Source: Micromonospora tulbaghiae (lineage in GTDB: Bacteria > Actinomycetota > Actinomycetes > Mycobacteriales > Micromonosporaceae). Taken from it: a stretch of DNA of 64,000 nt. Position 1 is the stretch's first letter; every line of letters starts with the position of its first letter. The notes below the pieces were generated by a model that saw only the letters and a list, made by a program, of their open reading frames with translations, did no database searches and had not been told where the DNA came from. The position numbers and the translations under genes are program-made. The stretch is taken from positions 62,001-126,000 of the forward strand of contig NZ_FMCQ01000001.1 of NCBI RefSeq assembly GCF_900091605.1, given 5' to 3'. Shown here one piece after another: positions 17,401 through 25,321 of this stretch.

Positions 17401-18455
17401 CCCGCAGCGTCCTCACCCCGCTGCACATCGACGTGCGGCGGGGCGCGGTGGCCGACCTGGCGGCGATCCTCTCCGACGGGCGGATCTCCGCCGGTGGCGA
17501 CGTCGCTGTGGTGGTCGGGCCGGGGCAGGGCGAGCGGATCGCCGAGCTGATCCGGCCGTCGCTGCGCTCGGCCGACGTGTTCACAGTGGCCGGGGGCACG
17601 CTCGACGCCGCCGACGACCTGGGGGCGAAGCTGCGCACCCGGTCGTACGACGCGGTGGTCGGCATCGGCGGCGGCAAGACCATCGACGTGGCCAAGTACG
17701 CCGCGACCCGGCGCGGCCTGCCGATGGTGTCGGTGGCGACGAGCCTTGCCAACGACGGCATCGCCTCCCCGGTCGCCAGCCTGATCACCGAGGGCCTCAA
17801 GGGCTCCTACGGCGTGCACATCCCGATCGCGGTGATCGTGGACCTGGACTTCGTGGAGGCCGGGCCGGAGCGGCACAACCGGGCCGGCGTCGGGGACGTG
17901 GTCAGCAACATCAGCGCACTGGCGGACTGGGAACTGGCCCGGCGGGTACGCGGTGAGCGGGTCGACGGGTTGGCCGCCTCGCTGTCGCGCGCCGGTGCCG
18001 AGGCGGTGCTCAACCACCCGGGCGACATGAGCGACGACGGCTTCGTCACGGTGCTCGCCGACGCGCTGATCTCCAGCGGCCTGGCGATGGCGATCGAGGG
18101 CACCAGCCGGCCGTGCAGCGGCGGCTGCCACGAGATCATGCACGCGATCGACGCGCTGTTCCCCGGCACCGCCTCGCACGGCGAGCTGGCCGGGCTCGGC
18201 GCGCTGTTCTGCACGTACCTGCGCGGCGACGAGCGCCGGTTCGCCGAGATGGCGGCCTGCCTGACCCGGCACGGGCTGCCCCGCCTGCCCGCCGAGGTCG
18301 AGCTGACCGACGACCAGTTCGTGGAGGCGGTGCAGTTCGCACCGGCCACCCGGCCGGACCGCTACACCATCCTCGAACACCTCGCGATGTCGGCTACCGA
18401 GACGCGGGAGCGGCTGGCAGACTACGCCGGTGCCCTCCGCGACCACATTGGCTGA
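17388..18455 (+). CDS. sn-Glycerol-1-phosphate dehydrogenase-like protein (iron-containing ADH superfamily, AraM/EgsA type)
   Basis: The 355-residue protein fits G1P dehydrogenases, which reduce dihydroxyacetone phosphate to glycerol-1-phosphate with NAD(P)H. It has the cofactor motif GIGGGKTIDVAKYAA (about residues 88-102) and the G1PDH-type segment SLANDGIASPVAS (about 119-131). It also has GVGDVVSNISALADWELA and the metal-site regions SRPCSGGCHEIMHAID and GTASHGELAG. The family is universal in archaea and sporadic in bacteria. Placement between a nucleotidyltransferase and a CDP-alcohol phosphotransferase argues for a G1P-derived lipid or head group. GTG 17388 lies within the preceding gene's end and has GGGAG 5 nt upstream. 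Confidence 0.8.
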   Translation: MPLLARSVLTPLHIDVRRGAVADLAAILSDGRISAGGDVAVVVGPGQGERIAELIRPSLRSADVFTVAGGTLDAADDLGAKLRTRSYDAVVGIGGGKTIDVAKYAATRRGLPMVSVATSLANDGIASPVASLITEGLKGSYGVHIPIAVIVDLDFVEAGPERHNRAGVGDVVSNISALADWELARRVRGERVDGLAASLSRAGAEAVLNHPGDMSDDGFVTVLADALISSGLAMAIEGTSRPCSGGCHEIMHAIDALFPGTASHGELAGLGALFCTYLRGDERRFAEMAACLTRHGLPRLPAEVELTDDQFVEAVQFAPATRPDRYTILEHLAMSATETRERLADYAGALRDHIG

Positions 18456-19152
18456 GCCCCGTCCCACCGTCGCCGACTTCCACCGGGTCAACCGGGGAGG
18501 TGGCCTGTTCAGCGAGTCGATCAGCCAGTGGATCGGGGCGGCCTTCGCGCTTGCGGCCCAGCGCCTGGGGCTGCGCCCGACCGCGCTGACGCTGACCAAC
18601 CTGGTGCTGGGGCTGGCCGCCTCGGTCACAGTGGTGGCGCTCGCCGACGACGTGGCCGCCGGCACCGTCCCGGCCTGGGTGGTCGGGCTGGTCGCCCTGG
18701 TCGCCTGGCAGATCGCGTACGCGCTGGACTGCGCCGACGGTCAGCTCGCCCGGGTGACCGGTCAGGGCAGCGCGGCCGGCGCCCGGATCGACGTGCTCTG
18801 CGACGTGGCCGCCCAGATCGCGCTGGTGGCCGCCATCGGCGCGACAGCCGTGGCGCAGCGCCCGTCCACGCCGGTCTGGCTGGTGGCGGTGTTCGCCGGC
18901 ACCTGGATGGTCAACCTGGTGACCTCGGTGATGCAGTCCGGGCCGAACGCGGCGAGCATGGTCACCTCGACCTCGCTCCCGGTACGACTGGTGAAGCTGG
19001 TGCGCGACTACGGCGCGGTGATCTTCGTGGCCGGCCTGGTGCTGGCCTTCGCGCCCGCGCTGGCGCTCTGGCTGATGGTCGCGTTCACTGTGGTCAACGG
19101 CGGCTTCCTGCTGGCGAGCATCGCGTTCTCCGCCCGCGCCTCCCTGCGCTGA
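18430..19152 (+). CDS. CDP-alcohol phosphatidyltransferase family protein
   Basis: The 240-residue membrane protein carries the full family motif D-x2-DG-x2-AR-x8-G-x3-D-x3-D, seen as DCADGQLAR followed by GARIDVLCD (about residues 98-122). About six hydrophobic helices surround it. Such enzymes move a phospho-alcohol from a CDP-alcohol to an acceptor, or a CDP-lipid to an alcohol. With the two preceding genes it could complete a pathway from DHAP through G1P and CDP-glycerol to a phosphoglycerol product. GTG 18430 overlaps the upstream gene by 26 nt. TTG 18448 is an alternative start. Confidence 0.83.
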   Translation: MPSATTLAEPRPTVADFHRVNRGGGLFSESISQWIGAAFALAAQRLGLRPTALTLTNLVLGLAASVTVVALADDVAAGTVPAWVVGLVALVAWQIAYALDCADGQLARVTGQGSAAGARIDVLCDVAAQIALVAAIGATAVAQRPSTPVWLVAVFAGTWMVNLVTSVMQSGPNAASMVTSTSLPVRLVKLVRDYGAVIFVAGLVLAFAPALALWLMVAFTVVNGGFLLASIAFSARASLR

Positions 19153-19185
19153 ACCCCTCCCGCCCTCTTTCGCGCCCGCCATCCC

Positions 19186-19260
19186 CGTCGATCTTGCAGT
19201 TGCCGCCCCTCCGGAGGGAGTTCCGCCCCTTTTGTCGGGGCCGCAAGTGCAAGATCGACG
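19186..19260. repeat. Intergenic inverted repeat, member 1 of a dispersed family
   Basis: Arms CGTCGATCTTGCA (19186-19198) and TGCAAGATCGACG (19248-19260) are perfect inverted 13-mers. Pairing continues inward with isolated mismatches to about 24 nt per arm. It sits between convergent genes and may also serve as a bidirectional terminator. On the minus strand it aligns with the repeat at 34431-34485, including a shared CGACAAA. Confidence 0.75.
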
Positions 19261-19265
19261 CGGGG

Positions 19266-20516
19266 TCAGGTGAGCGAGGCGTAGACGTCGATCAGGCGCT
19301 TGGTGATCACGTCGGGGTGGAAGGTGCGCTCGTAGCGGGACCGGGCCGCGGCGGCGAGTGCAGGTGCCTCGGCGGCGGCCAGCGGCAGCGCGGCGGCGAG
19401 CGCGTCCACCTCCGGTGCCACCACCCAGCCGGCCTCGCCGCGCTGCACCCCGGAGGGCAACGCGACCCGCCCGTCGCCCGGCGCCGCGGTGGCCACCTCG
19501 GCCGGGCCGGTGCCGGCCGGCTCCCGCGGCCCGTCCGCGCCCACCAGGTACGGGATGCCACCGAGCGCGGTGCCGAGCACCGGCCGCCCCGCCGCCAACG
19601 CCTCGATGATCACCGTGGGCAGCACGTCGTGCCAGGTGGAGGTGGCCAGCACCACGGAGCTGTCGGCCAGCGCCGCGCGTACCCCGGAGCGGTCGAGCTG
19701 GCCCAGGTAGTGCACGTCGGGCCGTTCGGCGGCGGCCGCCTCGGCGAGCGGGCGCAGCTCGCCGTCACCGGCGATGCGCAGCGGGCCGAGCGCGCCCACC
19801 GGGTGCCGCCGCCACGCCGAGAGCAGCAGGTCCAGGCCCTTCTCGGGGCTGAGCCGCCCCATGAAGAGGAATCCGTTCCCGGCCGGCGCCGGGGTGCCCG
19901 GGTCGGGTACCGCGTTCGGCTTGACCACGATCCGCTCGTCCGGGATGCCGTAGTCGCGCAGATGATCAGCCACAGCCGTGGTGAGCGCGACGAACCGGTC
20001 CACCGACTTCCAGGTGGGGCGGTGCACGGCGAGCGTGGTCGCCATCAGCGCGCTCTGCGCCCGGGAGTTGCGGTAGCAGCGGTGCACGATCGCCGGTACG
20101 CCCAGCGTCCGCCCCCGGCAGTCCTGGCAGATCACGCCGTCGCGGAAGTAGAGGCCCGAGGAGCAGACCTGCCGGTAGTTGTGCACGGTCTGCACCACCG
20201 GCACGCCGCGCCTGTGCGCGGTCCGCACCACCCAGGGCGAGAGCAGGGGGTACGGGTTGTGCAGGTGCAACACGTCCGGCCGGTGCTCGGTGAGCAGGCG
20301 GTCCAGGTCGTGCTGGGCCTTCGGGGCCCAGATCGGCGAGATCGGCAGCAGCGCCTTGGCCGGCCTGGACATCGACGGGATCTCGTCGGAGCTGCGCAGG
20401 AACGGCAGCACCTCCACGCCGGCGGCGGTGAGCTGGGCGATCTCCGCGTCGACGATCGTGTTCTCGCCGGAGGGCTGGGCTTCCCGGTACCGGTTGTGCG
20501 CCACCACGATTCTCAC
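19266..20516 (-). CDS. Glycosyltransferase family 4 protein
   Basis: The 416-residue GT-B fold protein has an N-terminal acceptor domain starting MRIVVAHNRYREAQPSGE. A cysteine pair sits in DGVICQDCRGRTLG with another in HRCYRNS, a pattern common in this subgroup. The C-terminal donor domain contains FMGRLSPEKGLDLLL and the E-x7-E segment near TVIIEALAAGRPVLGT. It transfers a sugar from a nucleotide donor to a lipid-linked or surface glycan. GTG 20516 is the likely start; TAGCCT (20530-20525) lies just upstream. It faces the CDP-alcohol gene and is divergent from the DNA glycosylase gene. Confidence 0.86.
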   Translation of the reverse strand: MRIVVAHNRYREAQPSGENTIVDAEIAQLTAAGVEVLPFLRSSDEIPSMSRPAKALLPISPIWAPKAQHDLDRLLTEHRPDVLHLHNPYPLLSPWVVRTAHRRGVPVVQTVHNYRQVCSSGLYFRDGVICQDCRGRTLGVPAIVHRCYRNSRAQSALMATTLAVHRPTWKSVDRFVALTTAVADHLRDYGIPDERIVVKPNAVPDPGTPAPAGNGFLFMGRLSPEKGLDLLLSAWRRHPVGALGPLRIAGDGELRPLAEAAAAERPDVHYLGQLDRSGVRAALADSSVVLATSTWHDVLPTVIIEALAAGRPVLGTALGGIPYLVGADGPREPAGTGPAEVATAAPGDGRVALPSGVQRGEAGWVVAPEVDALAAALPLAAAEAPALAAAARSRYERTFHPDVITKRLIDVYASLT

Positions 20517-20540
20517 GGGAAAGAAGGCTACCGTTGTACC
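20517..20540. promoter_or_regulatory. 24-bp divergent promoter region with overlapping -10 elements
   Basis: The leftward -10 TAGCCT (20530-20525) and the rightward -10 TACCGT (20529-20534) overlap by two bases. The rightward element ends 6 nt before GTG 20541 and the leftward one 8 nt before GTG 20516, so both transcripts should be leaderless or nearly so. Confidence 0.55.
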
Positions 20541-21401
20541 GTGCCCGAACTTCCGGAGGTGGAAGCGCTCGCCGGTTACCTGCGCGAGCGTGCGGTGGGC
20601 CGCCGCGTCGAGCGGTTCGAGGTCGCCGCGATCAGCGCGCTGAAGACGTACGACCCGCCGCCGAGCGCGGTCGCCGGCCGCGCCGTCGCCGGCGCCGGCC
20701 GGTACGGCAAGTTCCTGGACGTCCGGTTCGACGAGGGACTGCACCTGGTGGTCCACCTGGCCCGGGCGGGCTGGCTGCACTACCGGGAGGCGTTCCCGTC
20801 GGCGACCCCGCTGCGGCCCGGCAAGGGCCCGATCGCGGTGCGGGTACGCCTCGACGACGGCTCCGGCTTCGACCTGACCGAGGCCGGCACCCAGAAGAAG
20901 CTGGCCGCCTACCTGGTCACCGATCCGGCGCAGGTGCCGGGCGTGGCGAAGCTCGGGCCGGACGCGCTGGAGGCGGACCTGCCCACATTCGCCGAGCGGC
21001 TGCGCAGCCGCCGGGGCCAGGTGAAGGGCGTGCTGACCGACCAGTCGGTGCTGGCCGGGGTGGGGAACGCGTACTCGGACGAGATCCTGCACGCGGCGCG
21101 GCTCTCGCCGTTCGCGATCACCGACCGGCTCACCGACGACCAGCTCGTCGGTCTGCACGCGGCGACACGCACGGTGCTCGGCGACGCGGTACGCCGGTCG
21201 ATGGGGCAGCGAGCCGCGGAACTGAAGGGCGAGAAACGCTCGGGGCTGAAGGTGCACGCCCGCAAGGGACTGCCGTGTCCGGTCTGTGGCGACACCGTAC
21301 GGGAGGTCTCGTTCGCCGATTCGAGCCTCCAGTACTGCCCCACCTGTCAGACCGGCGGCAAGCCGCTGGCTGACCGAAGGTTGTCCCGGCTCGTACGGTG
21401 A
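20541..21401 (+). CDS. Formamidopyrimidine-DNA glycosylase / endonuclease VIII family protein
   Basis: The 286-residue protein starts with PELPEVE after the initiator, giving the catalytic N-terminal proline and Glu of the Fpg/Nei family. The helix-two-turn-helix region contains DQSVLAGVGNAYSDEILHAA. The C-terminal zinc finger is complete: CPVCGDTVREV followed by YCPTCQTGG. The enzyme removes oxidised bases and nicks DNA. The motif resembles the actinobacterial Fpg-like branch rather than classical MutM; which lesions it prefers cannot be read here. It starts at a leaderless GTG, divergent from the GT4 gene. Confidence 0.9.
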   Translation: MPELPEVEALAGYLRERAVGRRVERFEVAAISALKTYDPPPSAVAGRAVAGAGRYGKFLDVRFDEGLHLVVHLARAGWLHYREAFPSATPLRPGKGPIAVRVRLDDGSGFDLTEAGTQKKLAAYLVTDPAQVPGVAKLGPDALEADLPTFAERLRSRRGQVKGVLTDQSVLAGVGNAYSDEILHAARLSPFAITDRLTDDQLVGLHAATRTVLGDAVRRSMGQRAAELKGEKRSGLKVHARKGLPCPVCGDTVREVSFADSSLQYCPTCQTGGKPLADRRLSRLVR

Positions 21402-21624
21402 GTAATGGCATTCGCCGGTTACCGAGCGGAATCGACCCGCGATCACCGAAGGTCCGGTCCGCCCCTCTACCCGAGCCGTCATCCATCGGTATAGTGGCTC
21501 GGTCCCCGGCTTCACAACTGATTCGGAGCCGGCCAGATCTCACCGAACACCGACGGCATGGCTTCTTCGCGGGGCCGGTCCGGGCCGGGCCCGCGTGGGA
21601 GACTGGGACGGTGAGCGACCCGGG

Positions 21625-21643
21625 CCCTCACACCGAGTGAGGG
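21625..21643 (+). promoter_or_regulatory. Leader hairpin upstream of the sugar transferase gene
   Basis: CCCTCAC-accga-GTGAGGG forms a perfect 7-bp stem, 31 nt before GTG 21674. A possible -10 TATAGT lies at about 21490-21495, so the hairpin would be in the transcript leader. The rest of 21402-21673 shows no gene. Confidence 0.4.
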
Positions 21644-21673
21644 TGCGGGTCATGCGGGAGGACATGGGTTGAG

Positions 21674-23233
21674 GTGACGACAAGCCTCCAGCGCCCGGTA
21701 ACCGACAGAGGCCGGAGCAAGAGCGTGCGGCACGTCGACAGCTTTGAGATCCAGCCGCCGACTCCGCCGTCGCACAACGGCGTACCCCGGTCGGCGTGGG
21801 CCCGCGCCCGGCGCCGGGTCTCGCGGTGGCACCGGCCCTACATCGTGTTCCTGCTGCTGCTCGACTTCGGCGCGGCGGCCCTGGCCAGCTTCCTGGCCGT
21901 GCAGATCTTCGAGCAGGCCGACTCCGGCTTCCGCAACTCGCCGCAGGTCTGGTTCTACACCGTGGCGTTCGTGCTGCTGCCGCTCGGCTGGCTGCTCTTC
22001 CTCTGGGGCAACCGGGCCTACGACCGGCGCTACCTGGGGCTCGGCCCGGACGAGTTCAAGCGGGTGATCCGGGCCGGCGTCGCGGTGGCGGCGGGGGTCT
22101 CGTTCATCGCCTTCGCCACGAAGACCTACTCCCTGTCCCGGTGGACGGTCGGCTTCGCGCTGCTCGGCGCGATGTCGCTGATCCTGCTCGGCCGCATGAT
22201 CGCCCGGGCCTGCCTGCACACGCTGCGCCGCCGCGCCGGCCACGCCGGGCACCGGATGGTGCTCGTCGGCACGCTTCCGGAGTGCCTGGAGGTCTACACC
22301 ACAGTCACCCGGAACCCGTCCGTCGGCCTGGTGCCGGTGGCCATCCACCTCACCGACGGGTATGCCGCCGCGCGCGGCCTGGAGACCCCGGTCCCGGTGT
22401 ACGCGGGCCGCGACGTCCTGGCCCTGGTGCGTGAGGTCGGCGGCGACACGATCGCGGTCTGCGGCTCGGCCAGCGCCGAGCCGGGCGAGCTGCGCCGGCT
22501 GGCCTGGCAGCTGGAGGGCTCCGGCGTCGACCTGGTGGTCGCGCCCCAGCTCACCGACATCGCCGGCCCCCGGGTGCACATCCGCCCGATCGAGGGCCTG
22601 CCGCTGCTGCACGTCGAGGAACCGACCCTGTCCGGGCCGGCGCTGCTGGCCAAGAACCTGATGGACCGGGTCGCCGCCGGGCTGGGCCTGCTGCTGCTGG
22701 TTCCGCTCTTCCTCGCCATCGCCGTCGCCATCCGGATCTCCGACCCCGGACCGGTCTTCTTCCGCCAGCCCCGCGTGGGCCACGAGGGGCGGACGTTCCG
22801 GGTCTGGAAGTTCCGGACCATGTACGTGGACGCCGAGGAGCGGCTGGCCGGCCTGGTCGACCGGAACGAGACCGACGGCATGCTGTTCAAGATGAAGCAG
22901 GACCCCCGGGTCTTCCCGGTGGGCCGCTTCCTGCGTGCCACGTCGCTGGACGAGCTGCCCCAGCTGATCAACGTGCTCTGGGGCGAGATGTCGCTCGTCG
23001 GCCCGCGCCCGCTGCCCGCCGACGACGGCGACTTCCTCGGCGACGTGCGGCGCCGGCTGCTGGTCCGGCCGGGCATGACCGGTCTGTGGCAGGTCTCCGG
23101 CCGCTCCGACCTGTCCTGGGACGAGGCGGTCCGGCTCGACCTCTACTACGTCGACAACTGGTCGCTGGCATACGACCTGAGCATCCTGTGGCGGACCGTG
23201 GGCGTGGTGCTGGCCCGCAAGGGCGCGTACTAG
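21674..23233 (+). CDS. Polyprenyl-phosphate sugar-1-phosphate transferase (WbaP/CpsE type)
   Basis: The 519-residue membrane protein has four N-terminal helices (about residues 50-170), a soluble nucleotide-binding-like middle and a C-terminal bacterial sugar transferase domain (about 320-519). The C-terminal hallmarks are FFRQPRVGHEGRTFRVWKF, LDELPQLINVLWGEMSLVGP and RPGMTGLWQVSGRS. It attaches the first sugar phosphate to undecaprenyl phosphate, initiating the repeat unit that the Wzx/Wzy genes upstream would export and polymerise. GTG 21674 is the longest start, with GGAGG 13 nt upstream. GTG 21725 has GGAG closer and is possible. Confidence 0.88.
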   Translation: MTTSLQRPVTDRGRSKSVRHVDSFEIQPPTPPSHNGVPRSAWARARRRVSRWHRPYIVFLLLLDFGAAALASFLAVQIFEQADSGFRNSPQVWFYTVAFVLLPLGWLLFLWGNRAYDRRYLGLGPDEFKRVIRAGVAVAAGVSFIAFATKTYSLSRWTVGFALLGAMSLILLGRMIARACLHTLRRRAGHAGHRMVLVGTLPECLEVYTTVTRNPSVGLVPVAIHLTDGYAAARGLETPVPVYAGRDVLALVREVGGDTIAVCGSASAEPGELRRLAWQLEGSGVDLVVAPQLTDIAGPRVHIRPIEGLPLLHVEEPTLSGPALLAKNLMDRVAAGLGLLLLVPLFLAIAVAIRISDPGPVFFRQPRVGHEGRTFRVWKFRTMYVDAEERLAGLVDRNETDGMLFKMKQDPRVFPVGRFLRATSLDELPQLINVLWGEMSLVGPRPLPADDGDFLGDVRRRLLVRPGMTGLWQVSGRSDLSWDEAVRLDLYYVDNWSLAYDLSILWRTVGVVLARKGAY

Positions 23234-23266
23234 CGCTACCGGGCCGGCACCCGGCAGGATCGCTGC

Positions 23267-24490
23267 GTGGGTGGCAACCTCTCCGCCGTCTTCGCCGTCG
23301 TCTCGCTGGTGACCGCGCTGGCCGCGGCGCTCTGGGCGGTGCTGCGGCTGCGCGGTCGGCGAGGCATCGCCACCGCCACGCAGCGGGCCACGTACGAGGT
23401 GCTGCACACCGCAGGGCTCGCCGCCGAGCCGTTGCGCGCCGGCCTGACCGCGGCGGACGCGGCGAAGGCCGTACGCCATCTGCGGGCCCTCGTGGGCGCG
23501 GCCGGGCTGGCGCTGACGGACCGGGACGTGTTGCTCGCGGTCGACGGGCAGGGCGCGCACCACGGCGACCAGCTGGTCGCGGCGGCCCGGCGCGCCGCCG
23601 ACAGCGGGCGCTCGACCGTGCTCGGCGAGTCGGACCTGCGCTGCGACCTGGTCGACTGCCCGGTACGCGGCGCGGTGGTGGCGCCGCTGCGCGCGGACGG
23701 GCGGGTGGTCGGGGCGCTGGTGGCGGTTGCCGACGAGCGCCCGGCCCCGGGTCTGGTGCAGGCGACGCTGGAGACCGCGCACTGGGCGGGTGACCAGCTC
23801 GCGCTGGCCGAGCTGGAGTCGTCGCGGGAACGGCTGGCGCGGGCCGAGGTACGCGCGCTGCGTGCCCAGATCAGCCCGCACTTCATCTACAACGCGCTCA
23901 CCGCGATCGGCTCGTTCGTGCGCACCGACCCGGAGCGGGCGCGGGAGCTGATCCTGGAGTTCGCCGAGTTCACCCGCTACTCGTTCCGCGCGCACGGCGA
24001 GTTCACCACGCTCGCCGAGGAGCTGCGCTCGATCGACCGCTACCTGACCATCGAGCGGGCACGTTTCGGCGAGCGGCTCCAGGTGCGCCTCCAGATCGCG
24101 CCGGAGGTGCTGCCGGTGACGCTGCCGTTCCTCTGCCTACAGCCGCTGGTGGAGAACGCGGTCCGCCACGGGTTGTCCCGCAAGCCGGGCACCGGCATGG
24201 TGAGCATCGAGGCCCGGGACGCGGGCGCGGAGTGTCACATCACGGTGGAGGACGACGGGGTGGGGATGGATCCGACAACGCTTACCGCCGGTATCGCCGA
24301 GGTGTCCGGCGCGGCCGGCGACCCGGCCGACGACCCGGGGCAGCACGTCGGCCTCTCGAACGTCGACGAACGGCTCCGGTCGGTCTTCGGGGACGGTTTC
24401 GGCCTGGTCGTGGAGACCGGGCTGGGTTCGGGTACGAAGGTCAGCATGCGCGTACCGAAGTTCCACCCCGGCGTCCGGGCGTCGTCGTGA
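23267..24490 (+). CDS. LytS-type sensor histidine kinase
   Basis: The 407-residue protein has one N-terminal membrane helix (about residues 5-25), a GAF-like region (about 60-170) and a His_kinase domain. Its phospho-acceptor motif is QISPHFIYNAL with His at about 205. The ATPase domain shows LVENAVRHGL and EDDGVGMDP. This class senses small carboxylates or cell-wall state and phosphorylates a LytTR regulator; that regulator is the next gene, overlapping by GTGA. A -10-like CAGGAT (23255-23260) ends 6 nt before GTG 23267, suggesting leaderless translation. Symporter genes 4-12 kb downstream are candidate targets. Confidence 0.88.
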   Translation: MGGNLSAVFAVVSLVTALAAALWAVLRLRGRRGIATATQRATYEVLHTAGLAAEPLRAGLTAADAAKAVRHLRALVGAAGLALTDRDVLLAVDGQGAHHGDQLVAAARRAADSGRSTVLGESDLRCDLVDCPVRGAVVAPLRADGRVVGALVAVADERPAPGLVQATLETAHWAGDQLALAELESSRERLARAEVRALRAQISPHFIYNALTAIGSFVRTDPERARELILEFAEFTRYSFRAHGEFTTLAEELRSIDRYLTIERARFGERLQVRLQIAPEVLPVTLPFLCLQPLVENAVRHGLSRKPGTGMVSIEARDAGAECHITVEDDGVGMDPTTLTAGIAEVSGAAGDPADDPGQHVGLSNVDERLRSVFGDGFGLVVETGLGSGTKVSMRVPKFHPGVRASS

Positions 24491-25254
24491 CCGTCACCGG
24501 CACCGGATTCCTCCGGGTGCTGGCGGTGGACGACGAGCCGCCCGCGCTCGACGAGCTGGCGTACCACCTGCGCGCCGACCCCCGGGTGGCCCGGCTGCAC
24601 ACGGCCGGGGACGCGACCGAGGCGCTGCGTGTGCTACGCGACGACGACGTGGACGTGGTGTTCCTCGACATCCGGATGCCGGGGCTGGACGGCATGGAGC
24701 TGGCCCGGGTGCTGCGCCGCTTCGCCCGTCCGCCGGCGATCGTGTTCGTCACCGCGTACGACGACGGCGCGGTGGACGCGTTCGATCTGGGCGCCACCGA
24801 CTACGTGCGCAAGCCGGTACGCGCCGAGCGGCTGGCCGAGTCGCTGCGCCGGGTGATCGGCTCCCGGGTGGTGCCGTCGCATCCGGCCGCGCTGGGCCGG
24901 GCGGAGGAGGATCCGACCATCCCGATCGAGCTGGCCGGCACCACCCGGATGCTGCCCCGCTCGGCGGTGCGGTGGGTGGAGGCGCAGGGTGACTACGCGC
25001 GGCTGCACACGGCGGAGGGGTCGCACCTGGTCCGGGTCTCGCTGGCGACGCTGGCCGAGCGCTGGGCCGACGCCGGGTTCGTCCGGATCCATCGCTCCTA
25101 CCTGGTGCAGCTGCGGCTCATCGCCGAGCTGCGGCTGGTCAACTCGGGCTACGTGGTGGTGATCGACGGGTCCGAGCTGCCGGTGAGCCGCCGGCACACC
25201 CGGGAGCTGAAGGACAAGCTGGTCCGTGCCGCGAAACAGGACTGGAGTCGCTGA
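24487..25254 (+). CDS. LytTR-family response regulator
   Basis: The 255-residue protein has a receiver domain (about residues 11-125) with phospho-acceptor Asp61 in VVFLDIRMPG, the acidic pair in AVDDEP, and the conserved Lys in YVRKPVRAERL. A LytTR DNA-binding domain follows (about 150-250), containing EAQGDYARLHT, FVRIHRSYLV and ELPVSRRHTRELK. GTG 24487 overlaps the kinase stop, so kinase and regulator are co-translated. Its DNA targets are not visible. LytTR sites are paired direct repeats, and I did not find a clear pair near the symporters. Confidence 0.9.
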   Translation: MTVTGTGFLRVLAVDDEPPALDELAYHLRADPRVARLHTAGDATEALRVLRDDDVDVVFLDIRMPGLDGMELARVLRRFARPPAIVFVTAYDDGAVDAFDLGATDYVRKPVRAERLAESLRRVIGSRVVPSHPAALGRAEEDPTIPIELAGTTRMLPRSAVRWVEAQGDYARLHTAEGSHLVRVSLATLAERWADAGFVRIHRSYLVQLRLIAELRLVNSGYVVVIDGSELPVSRRHTRELKDKLVRAAKQDWSR

Positions 25255-25281
25255 GGGACGGGGGCGCCGACGGCACTGACG

Positions 25282-25303
25282 TACAATGTACGGCAGACCG
25301 TAC
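25282..25303 (+). promoter_or_regulatory. Promoter with operator-like palindrome upstream of the DUF5701 gene
   Basis: A good -10 TACAAT (25282-25287) is followed at once by GTACGG-caga-CCGTAC (25288-25303), a perfect 6-bp inverted repeat covering the expected transcription start. This is where a TetR-like or similar dimeric repressor would block initiation. No -35 is obvious. Confidence 0.55.
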
Positions 25304-25321
25304 GACAGGGTGGAGGACCAC

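Noticed and set aside
21650-23995. A 781-codon open frame on the minus strand
   Set aside because: It runs through two well-supported plus-strand genes (sugar transferase and kinase) and has no domain features.
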